Assembly: GCA_046349315.1 (NCBI GenBank) | Contig: JAXMCQ010000003.1 | Coordinates: forward strand, 62,001 to 126,000 | From: JAEUMG01 sp046349315 | Lineage (GTDB): Bacteria > Pseudomonadota > Alphaproteobacteria > Rhizobiales > Aestuariivirgaceae | Length of the DNA: 64,000 bases | Direction: 5' to 3' | Made by a program: the position numbers and the translations under genes | The notes under the pieces: model-generated | The model's database searches: none | What the model was told of the DNA's origin: nothing | The model's input: the letters and a program-made list of their open reading frames with translations, nothing else | In this document: positions 57,691-64,000 of the stretch, piece after piece | Numbering within the stretch: the first letter of the stretch is position 1 | Layout of the letters: each line of letters opens with the position of its first letter

Positions 57691-59147
57691 GCGCATTCTG
57701 GCCCTTTATGGCGTTTGATCCGCTCGTTGCGGTACTCGCGATACCCGCCGTGTCGGCGATCATCCTTGTCGCCATGCCGAGCTATTGGTTGGCAGCGCGC
57801 TTCAACATCCTTGCGGCTTTTGCGACGCTCGTTTCAGCCGTCATGCTGCTCGGCGTTCGGCCGCCCCCCGGCAACTACCTTTTCATCGACGATCTCAACA
57901 ATATTTTCATCGTGCTGACGGCCTTCGTCGGCTTCACCACCAGCGTTTTCAGCGCAAGCTATATCGGACACGAACTCGAGCGCGGCAAGCTGACTCCGGG
58001 ACATCTGCGTTTCTACCACGCGATGTATCAAGTGCTGATGTTTGCAATGAATCTTGGGCTCACGGCCAACAATATCGGACTAATGTGGGTTGCCGTCGAA
58101 ATGGCGACGCTGACCACCGTCCTGATGGTCGGCATCTACCGGACCCCGGAAGCGATCGAAGCGGCGTGGAAATACTTCATCCTTGGCAGCGTCGGCATAG
58201 CTTTGGCGCTGTTCGGCACAATCCTGGTCTATATGGCGGCGCGTCCCGTGCTCGGCGAAGGGACCGACGCGATGGTATGGACCGAACTCTTTGCACATGC
58301 CGGCTCCTTCGATACGGCGCTCATCAACATCGCCTTTGTCTTCCTCCTGCTGGGCTATGGAACGAAGGTTGGCCTGGCGCCACTCCATGCCTGGCTGCCG
58401 GACGCGCATGCCGAAGGCCCGACGCCGATTTCCGCCGTCCTCTCCGGGCTTCTACTGAACGTCGCGCTTTATGCGCTCCTGCGATTCAAGATGATACTTG
58501 CCGCACATCCGGGCGCCCTGCCCGCCGGAGCATTGATGATCGCGCTCGGGCTGCTGTCACTCATCTTCGCTGGCTTCATGCTCTACCGGCGGCGCGACAT
58601 CAAACGCATGTTTGCCTATTCCTCGATCGAGCATATGGGGATCATCGTCTTCGCCTTCGGCATCGGCGGTCCGCTCGCCAATTTTGCCGGGCTTCTCCAC
58701 ATGACCATGCATTCTCTCACCAAGTCGGCAATATTCTTCGCCGTGGGTCATATCGCGCAAGCCAAGGGCACGCAGCGGATCAATGAAATGGGCGGATTGA
58801 CCGTCACGCATCCGCTACTCGGTTGGGGACTTGTCCTGGGGGTCGTGGCGATCGCAGGGCTGCCTCCGCTCGGCATTTTCACGAGCGAGTTCCTGCTTGT
58901 CAGCTCGGCCTTTTCACGGGAACCCTTGCTGGCGCTGATTCTTGTGCTGGGCTTGCTTCTCGCGCTTGGTGCACTCTTCATGCATCTCAACACAATTGCC
59001 TTCGGGCCGCCACGCGGCAGCAATCATCCGACGGACGCCTCGTTTCTGCCGATGTTCGCGCATTTGGCACTTGTTCTGGTTGCGGGGCTTTATCTGCCGC
59101 CGGCGCTCGCAGCCTGGTTCCAGCACGTCGCGGAGCAATTGGGATGA
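57687..59147 (+). CDS. Hydrogenase-4 subunit F-like antiporter-type membrane subunit
   Basis: 486 residues, NuoN/NuoM/HyfF family. LGYGTKVGLAPLHAWLPDAHAEGPTPISAVLSGLLLNVALYALLRFKM, RRRDIKRMFAYSSIEHMGIIVFAFG and HMTMHSLTKSAIFFAVGHIAQAKGTQRI are typical ion-channel segments. With the HyfB-like subunit it gives the complex two antiporter-type modules. GTG start overlapping the HyfE-like stop; ATGA overlap with the large-subunit gene. Confidence 0.9.
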   Translation: MSAFWPFMAFDPLVAVLAIPAVSAIILVAMPSYWLAARFNILAAFATLVSAVMLLGVRPPPGNYLFIDDLNNIFIVLTAFVGFTTSVFSASYIGHELERGKLTPGHLRFYHAMYQVLMFAMNLGLTANNIGLMWVAVEMATLTTVLMVGIYRTPEAIEAAWKYFILGSVGIALALFGTILVYMAARPVLGEGTDAMVWTELFAHAGSFDTALINIAFVFLLLGYGTKVGLAPLHAWLPDAHAEGPTPISAVLSGLLLNVALYALLRFKMILAAHPGALPAGALMIALGLLSLIFAGFMLYRRRDIKRMFAYSSIEHMGIIVFAFGIGGPLANFAGLLHMTMHSLTKSAIFFAVGHIAQAKGTQRINEMGGLTVTHPLLGWGLVLGVVAIAGLPPLGIFTSEFLLVSSAFSREPLLALILVLGLLLALGALFMHLNTIAFGPPRGSNHPTDASFLPMFAHLALVLVAGLYLPPALAAWFQHVAEQLG

Positions 59148-60658
59148 CGATGCTCGACAAACTCGCGGCGCAAGGACGAGCGGTCGCACGACACGCGCCG
59201 TGGCCGCGCGTGGAGACGGACGATGCCGGCTGGCAGGCTGCCGCCATCGCGCTTGCAGCAGGAGAATTATCGTTGCTCGGGTTATGGGGCGACCATGGCG
59301 TGGTGCATATGGCCGTGCGCGAAGAAGCGCCGCCAAAGATCGCCGTCCTTTCTTTCGCCTGCTCCGACGCCCGCTATCCCGCGGTGTCGCCGCATCATCC
59401 GCCGGTGCTTCGGCTTGAACGTAGCTTGCGCGACCTTTGGGGCATCGAGCCTGTTGGTTTGCAGGACGAACGGCCCTGGCTCGATCACGACCGCTGGGGA
59501 GTGAAGGCCCCACTCGGCGCAAGCTTACCCGTCCCAGCGGATGGCGCCCGCTACAGTTTTCTCCCGGTCGAGGGAGAGAGCCTGCACCAGATTCCGGTTG
59601 GCCCCGTCCATGCGGGCATCATCGAGCCCGGGCATTTTCGCTTCACCGCGAATGGCGAAACGGTCGTGCGTCTAGAGGAGCGTCTCGGCTACACGCACAA
59701 GGGCACGGAGGGGCTGATGACCGGCGCGGATTTGGCGACCGGCGCGAAGCTCGCGGGACGCATTTCCGGTGACAGCACGGTCGCCTACGCCATCGCCTTC
59801 AGCCGCGCCACGGAAGCAGCATCCGGCGTGAGCGTACCAGGGCGTGCGCATTGGCTCAGGGGCCTGACGGCGGAACTTGAAAGGCTCGCCAACCACTTCG
59901 GCGACATCGGTGCCATCTGCAATGATGCATCCTTTGCGATCCTGCACGCCCATTGCGGGATTTTGCGCGAGCGCGTGCTGCGCGCGGCAGAAGTCTGTTT
60001 CGGCCATCGCCTGATGCGCGATGTCGTTATACCCGGCGGCGTGGCGCGCGATCTCAATCAAGACGGCGTCCAGACGATTCTCCGTCTCCTCGCCGAGATC
60101 AGGCGCAGTTTCCCCGCCATCGTAAGGCTCTATGACGACACCGCATCGCTACAAGATCGTACCGTAACGACCGGCAGAGTGAACCCCACACTCGTCAAGC
60201 AATATGCGGCCGGCGGCTATGTCGGGCGGAGCGCGGCGCGCAATTTTGACGCGCGCCGCGACCACGCCTACCCGCCCTATGACCAACTGCGCTTTACTGT
60301 CCCGATACTTGAAGAAGGCGATGTCAATGCCCGTGTCTGGCTTCGAATCCACGAGGTCGAGCAAAGCATCTCAATCATAGAACAGATTTGCCGTAGCCTG
60401 CCGTCGGGCGAAGTTGCGGCTGATATGCCTGCAGGAGGCGAAGCGGCGGAAGGCGCAGCTTTGGTGGAAGGGTTTCGCGGCGACATTCTGGCCTGGGTGC
60501 GGATCGGTCCCGATGGGCGGGTCGAGCGCTGCCATTTGCGCGACCCCTCTTGGTTCCAGTGGCCGCTGCTCGAAGCCGCGATCGAGGGCAATATCGTGGC
60601 CGACTTCCCGCTCTGCAACAAATCGTTCAACTGCTCCTATTCCGGGCAGGATCTCTGA
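59144..60658 (+). CDS. Hydrogenase large-subunit-like protein (HyfG/HycE-like) lacking [NiFe] cysteines
   Basis: 504 residues with a NuoC-like N-terminal part (about 50-120: LERSLRDLWGIEP...) fused to a NuoD/HycE-like part (GPVHAGIIEPGHFRF, ERLGYTHKGTEGLM). Where hydrogenases read R-x-C-G-x-C, this protein reads RISGDST with Ser208 and Ser211. At the C-terminus, DPC-x2-C is replaced by FPLCNKSFNCSYSG with Cys491 and Cys497 five residues apart. It therefore cannot bind the standard [NiFe] centre and belongs with energy-converting-hydrogenase-related (Ehr) complexes. The start overlaps the previous stop (ATGA). Confidence 0.9.
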   Translation: MTMLDKLAAQGRAVARHAPWPRVETDDAGWQAAAIALAAGELSLLGLWGDHGVVHMAVREEAPPKIAVLSFACSDARYPAVSPHHPPVLRLERSLRDLWGIEPVGLQDERPWLDHDRWGVKAPLGASLPVPADGARYSFLPVEGESLHQIPVGPVHAGIIEPGHFRFTANGETVVRLEERLGYTHKGTEGLMTGADLATGAKLAGRISGDSTVAYAIAFSRATEAASGVSVPGRAHWLRGLTAELERLANHFGDIGAICNDASFAILHAHCGILRERVLRAAEVCFGHRLMRDVVIPGGVARDLNQDGVQTILRLLAEIRRSFPAIVRLYDDTASLQDRTVTTGRVNPTLVKQYAAGGYVGRSAARNFDARRDHAYPPYDQLRFTVPILEEGDVNARVWLRIHEVEQSISIIEQICRSLPSGEVAADMPAGGEAAEGAALVEGFRGDILAWVRIGPDGRVERCHLRDPSWFQWPLLEAAIEGNIVADFPLCNKSFNCSYSGQDL

Positions 60659-60661
60659 ACC

Positions 60662-61198
60662 ATGCGCAAGATTCTGTTCCAGAGTCTCATTCGCGGACCA
60701 GTCACGGAAGCGCCGCCCAAGGTTGAGGATGCAGCACTTGCCGAAATTGGCGCCGCGCTCCAACGGAGCGTCCGGCGCCGCCTCGGGCGCAGTCTCTCCA
60801 TCCGGCAGGTCGATGCCGGCTCGTGCAATGGCTGCGAACTCGAAATCCACGCCCTCAACAATGCCTTTTACGACATTGAGAGATTTGGCATCCGCTTCGT
60901 CGCCTCGCCGCGGCACGCGGATGTGCTTCTGGTCACGGGACCCGTGACCAAAAACATGCGCGAAGCACTGGAGCGGACCTATACGGCCACGCCCGCTCCC
61001 AAATGGGTCGTGGCAGTCGGGAACTGCGCCATCGATGGTGGCTTGTTCTCGGAGAGCTATGCGGTCGTCGGCGGTGTCAACAAGGTCATCCCGGTCGATC
61101 TCCACATTCGCGGTTGTCCGCCTTCACCGACGGAACTGCTGAAAGGCCTGCTCGCGCTCCTCGAAATGAGCCAGGCGCAGGATTCTTCAGCCCGCTAA
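60662..61198 (+). CDS. Hydrogenase small-subunit-like [4Fe-4S] protein (HyfI/NuoB-like)
   Basis: 178-residue NuoB-family protein. All four ligands of the proximal [4Fe-4S] cluster are present: SCNGCELE (two Cys), GNCAIDGG and RGCPPSPTE. It is shorter than E. coli HyfI (about 250) and near NuoB length. Its redox cluster being intact while the large-subunit metal site is lost implies electron transfer to a different acceptor, as in complex I. Last gene of the operon; overlaps the convergent DUF2333 gene by 4 bases. Confidence 0.92.
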   Translation: MRKILFQSLIRGPVTEAPPKVEDAALAEIGAALQRSVRRRLGRSLSIRQVDAGSCNGCELEIHALNNAFYDIERFGIRFVASPRHADVLLVTGPVTKNMREALERTYTATPAPKWVVAVGNCAIDGGLFSESYAVVGGVNKVIPVDLHIRGCPPSPTELLKGLLALLEMSQAQDSSAR

Positions 61199-62346
61199 CG
61201 CTTCAGCACGTCGCGCAGTTCGGTCATGTTGGCGCGAGCACGGAGGACATTTTGCGCCATGACGGCCAAATGGTCCGGCATCAACATACCATCTTCCCTG
61301 CCGTTCGAAACGATTGTGGGCGAGAGCGCCGCGGCCTCGGCGACGTGTCGCTCCAGTAGATCCCAGACAGGCCCGAGGTCGCGCTTGGAGATCACGTCGG
61401 CAAAGTCGAGCCGCGCCGCCTGAAGGAGTCCGTGATAGGCATACATCTGCCCGAGCGCGAACATGAAAAGATCGTCGGCGTGGAAATCGAACCAGCCGCG
61501 ATCATTGCCCTCGCCCGGGACGAAAGTATCTGTCTGCGGGTCGTATCGCATTCCCTGGGAGCGCTTGGCGAGTGCATCGACCGTCGAGCCAGTATCCTGG
61601 GTGATGCGCTCAAGGAACTGCAGAAGATTGTCGGCGCGGGCATCGAAACTCGCCTGGCATGTCGCCAGCCGGTCGTTAAACCTCTCATAGAGCGGGATGG
61701 AGCTTCGATAGATCGAGGATGAAGGCTGCACTGGCCCGAAAGGTCGCGTGGGGTCGAAAGGATTGAACCACCAGGTGCGCTCGTCATATTGCAGCAGGCC
61801 GCGGGCCGCCTGGAGATCGGGATCAGCCTGCGAGGTGCCGCGCACGCGTCCGAGAATATCGGTCAGCTCGACGCCGGTTCGCCGCAACGCGTTCAGGACA
61901 CCGCGCTGAATTGCGGCCTTGTTGTCGAAGAAGGGCGTCGATTCCCACGACACAACTCCGAGGAAACCGAGCTTGTACTGCGGCGTCGACGAAATCCAGG
62001 CGTTCTCATTGACAACGAAATTGATGAGATAAGTCTGGATATCGACAATGGCCGAGCGGCGGCAGTTGTTCGGATCACCGGTCTGCGCCGTTTCCTTGGC
62101 GAGGATCGGCTTCGGATAGGCGAGCGAGTAGCCGCGCGTCCACAGCACGTTCCACAGGAAGCTGACGTTCCAGACGATGAACAACAGAAGAAACACGATC
62201 ACGCAGGCGCGCCAGGTAACCCGCCAGGCGCGCTTCGTCCGGCTTGCCGGGGCAATGGCTTCGGCGTCGGCCGGTGTCCTGAAGGCGAAGAGCTGACGTG
62301 TCCAACGCTTCAGGCTATCGAACCAGCGTCCCAGCCTTTCAAACAT
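61195..62346 (-). CDS. DUF2333 family protein
   Basis: 383-residue protein with a basic cytoplasmic N-terminus, one membrane helix (ACVIVFLLLFIVWNVSFLWNVLW, about residues 47-70) and a large periplasmic domain with RRSAIVDIQTYLINFVVNENAWISSTPQYKLGFLGVVSWESTPFFDNKAAIQRGVLNALRR, the DUF2333 hallmark. The function is unknown. It lies 24 bases after the L,D-transpeptidase gene on the same strand, hinting at an envelope role. Confidence 0.85.
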   Translation of the reverse strand: MFERLGRWFDSLKRWTRQLFAFRTPADAEAIAPASRTKRAWRVTWRACVIVFLLLFIVWNVSFLWNVLWTRGYSLAYPKPILAKETAQTGDPNNCRRSAIVDIQTYLINFVVNENAWISSTPQYKLGFLGVVSWESTPFFDNKAAIQRGVLNALRRTGVELTDILGRVRGTSQADPDLQAARGLLQYDERTWWFNPFDPTRPFGPVQPSSSIYRSSIPLYERFNDRLATCQASFDARADNLLQFLERITQDTGSTVDALAKRSQGMRYDPQTDTFVPGEGNDRGWFDFHADDLFMFALGQMYAYHGLLQAARLDFADVISKRDLGPVWDLLERHVAEAAALSPTIVSNGREDGMLMPDHLAVMAQNVLRARANMTELRDVLKR

Positions 62347-62370
62347 TCCGCCCTCCCCGCAGCCGATCGA

Positions 62371-63999
62371 TTATTCTTCGATCGGCGCGTTCGCGGCAAC
62401 GTCGGCTTGGTCAGCCGGGAGGCTGCCCGAAAGTGCCGCAGCGAGCTGGCGATCACGGTTATACACATCGCGGCGGAAATTGACCGCGCCGTCCTTATTC
62501 ACCCAGGCGGTGAGATAGGTGACGTGGACGGGAATCGGCTTTTCCAAATTCACGACCCGTTGTTTACCGGTCGCGACCGCGACATCGATACGCGAACGAT
62601 CCCAGCCCTGACCCGCAAGCAGGAGGGCGGCCAGATCGAGCGGGTCCTGGACGCGCATGCAGCCATGGCTGAAGACGCGCAGATCCTTATCGAACAGGCT
62701 CTTCGCTGGCGTATCATGCAGATAGACGTTGAAGCGGTTCGGGAACATGAACTTCACCCGGCCCAGCGCATTCTTGCCGCCCGCGTCCTGACGCAGCGAA
62801 TAAGGCATGCGGTTCAGCGACTTCCAGTTCACGCTATAGGGATTGACCTCGGCAGCATCGTCTCCCGCGCCGGCGAAGATACGAATGTTCTGGCGCTTGA
62901 GATAGCCCGGGTCCTGCTTGAGCTTCGGCAGGTATTCCTTATTCGCAATGGATGAGGGCACGTTCCAATAGGGGTTGATGACGATGTATTTCATCTTCTC
63001 GGAGAAGACCGGCGTGCGGCTGTAGGGCTTGCCGACCACGAGCTTTGCCGTGTGTATCGTCTTGTCGTTCTTGACCACCTTCAATTCCTGGTCGGCGACA
63101 TTGACGAAGATATAGTAGTCGCCGAGATCATCATCCATCCAGCGGCGGCGCTCAAGGTTGAGCTCCATCTGACGGATGCGATCGGCGATCGGGATATTCA
63201 TTGCTTCAAGCGTGTTGTCGGCGATGACGCCGTCATCGGTGAGCCCGTGGCGTGCTTGGAAGCGTTTCACGGCTTCGACCAGATCAGCACCGTAAAAATC
63301 TCCATCCCCCTTGGCATCGGCAGGAAGATCGCCGGTCACCATCAATCGCTGGCGCAGGATTGGGATGCGCTTATCGGTCATATCCGGCTTGAGCGTCGGC
63401 CCCTTGGGGATCGTTGGCCAGCCGCCCTTCTTTTCAATCTCGCGGTACTGGGCAAGGGCCAGCTTCAAGCGATAATATTCGCGGGTCTGGGGCTCGAGCG
63501 TGCTCACATATTCGGAAATGCTCTCCGTGACCTCGGCGCCGTCGATGAGCGTCAGAGGCCCGAGTTCCTTGGCCATGATGGCGTTTTCGGCGCTCGCCGT
63601 TTTTGGAACCACGCGACCGCGGTTGATATCGCGGCCGAAATCGATGAAGGCGCGGCTGAGGAGTAGTTCGAGTTCGGCAAGTTCGCGCGGGCTGGTTGCG
63701 CCCATGCGCTTCTCGATTTCGGCGACGCGATAATTGGCTGGATTGAGGCCCATCTCATTAGCGGCCTTAAAGACCGCAAGAGCTTCCTTGGCCTTTGCCT
63801 TGGGACCGTTGTCGCGCACCCAGATCGGCTTATAGTCGCGGTCGGCAGCGTAGAAGACATAGACTTCGATGATGCGCTCATCATTGTCCTCGTTGCCGAT
63901 CGAAGGCTCGCCGCTATCGATGATGGTTTTTAGCTCGGCGGCGACCTTGTCATTGTCGGCCGCCACGGCGTGCGGGGCGCCCATCATGAACATGAAAGC
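62371..63999 (-). CDS. YcbB-like L,D-transpeptidase (5' partial)
   Basis: At least 540 residues; the frame stays open to the right edge and the visible hydrophobic AFMFMMGAPHAVAAD is the end of a signal peptide, so the start lies outside. A scaffold domain is followed by a peptidoglycan-binding domain (LVEAVKRFQARHGLTDDGVIADNTLEAMN), then the YkuD catalytic domain with IVINPYWNVPSSI and the active-site VFSHGCMRVQDP (His, Cys). It would form 3-3 crosslinks or attach proteins in peptidoglycan, in the periplasm. Confidence 0.92.
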   Translation of the reverse strand, partial: AFMFMMGAPHAVAADNDKVAAELKTIIDSGEPSIGNEDNDERIIEVYVFYAADRDYKPIWVRDNGPKAKAKEALAVFKAANEMGLNPANYRVAEIEKRMGATSPRELAELELLLSRAFIDFGRDINRGRVVPKTASAENAIMAKELGPLTLIDGAEVTESISEYVSTLEPQTREYYRLKLALAQYREIEKKGGWPTIPKGPTLKPDMTDKRIPILRQRLMVTGDLPADAKGDGDFYGADLVEAVKRFQARHGLTDDGVIADNTLEAMNIPIADRIRQMELNLERRRWMDDDLGDYYIFVNVADQELKVVKNDKTIHTAKLVVGKPYSRTPVFSEKMKYIVINPYWNVPSSIANKEYLPKLKQDPGYLKRQNIRIFAGAGDDAAEVNPYSVNWKSLNRMPYSLRQDAGGKNALGRVKFMFPNRFNVYLHDTPAKSLFDKDLRVFSHGCMRVQDPLDLAALLLAGQGWDRSRIDVAVATGKQRVVNLEKPIPVHVTYLTAWVNKDGAVNFRRDVYNRDRQLAAALSGSLPADQADVAANAPIEE

Positions 64000-64000
64000 G

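Noticed and set aside
54066..61198. A functional hydrogenase-4 or formate hydrogenlyase
   Set aside because: The [NiFe] cysteine ligands of the large subunit are missing and no formate dehydrogenase or maturation genes are seen.
1..64000. tRNA, rRNA, CRISPR, insertion sequences or prophage
   Set aside because: No cloverleaf with CCA-end context, spaced repeats, transposase or phage structural gene was recognised on either strand by reading.

Overview
The window looks like a chromosomal segment of a GC-rich alphaproteobacterium, most likely of the Hyphomicrobiales (Rhizobiales). This rests on the coaD / peptidyl-prolyl isomerase / queA / tgt run and the lepB-rnc-era-recO run, the mce-DUF1467 pair, the cyclase-TolB-TPR protein and the Bradyrhizobium-like palindromic repeats. 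No rRNA, tRNA, CRISPR array, transposase or prophage gene was recognised. Both ends cut a gene: an enoyl-CoA hydratase-family protein at the left and an L,D-transpeptidase at the right.

Layout. 1-6.3 kb: small metabolic and acetyltransferase genes, including a YcaQ/AlkZ-type DNA glycosylase. 6.3-10.7 kb: two class III aminotransferases flanking a translationally coupled TetR / aldo-keto reductase pair. 11.0-16.4 kb: an operon of a DUF3141 protein (PHA-synthase-like Cys-Asp-His triad), phosphate acyltransferase, acetate kinase and FabI. 17.8-20.8 kb: a copper-handling operon (DUF2946, PepSY membrane protein, PCuAC chaperone, SCO1). 20.9-21.8 kb: a CbiM-like permease behind a clear cobalamin riboswitch. 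22.9-25.0 kb: a Tat-exported metallo-beta-lactamase-fold protein and a GAF-LuxR regulator. 25.1-29.5 kb: a polar amino acid ABC transporter coupled to an M20 amidohydrolase. 30.7-34.7 kb: a polyamine-type ABC transporter.

35.2-39.4 kb is the housekeeping run (tgt, queA, two cyclophilins, coaD). It is separated from gyrA (45.7-48.4 kb) by accessory genes that include a bacterial ionotropic-glutamate-receptor-like channel and a class III cyclase. 48.5-53.5 kb holds DUF1467, mce, an aldo-keto reductase, recO, era, rnc and lepB. 53.8-61.2 kb holds an XRE regulator followed by a six-gene hydrogenase-4/complex-I-like operon, hyfBCEFGI-like. Its large subunit has lost the [NiFe] cysteines, which points to an energy-converting-hydrogenase-related (Ehr) complex rather than a hydrogenase. 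DUF2333 and YcbB-type L,D-transpeptidase genes close the window.

A thread through the window is low oxygen. FNR/FixK-type boxes (TTGA-N6-TCAA) lie upstream of the DUF3141-pta-ackA-fabI operon (10921), a HicA-like small gene (22547) and the glutamate-receptor-like channel (40054). The copper operon has the kind of genes used to metallate respiratory oxidases, and the Ehr-like complex would be an ion-pumping membrane module. The strongest oddities are the cysteine-less hydrogenase-like complex, the receptor-like channel and a Tgt that has lost three of its four zinc ligands. Start codons were chosen by Shine-Dalgarno context and family length. All functional calls come from reading motifs; no database search was run.
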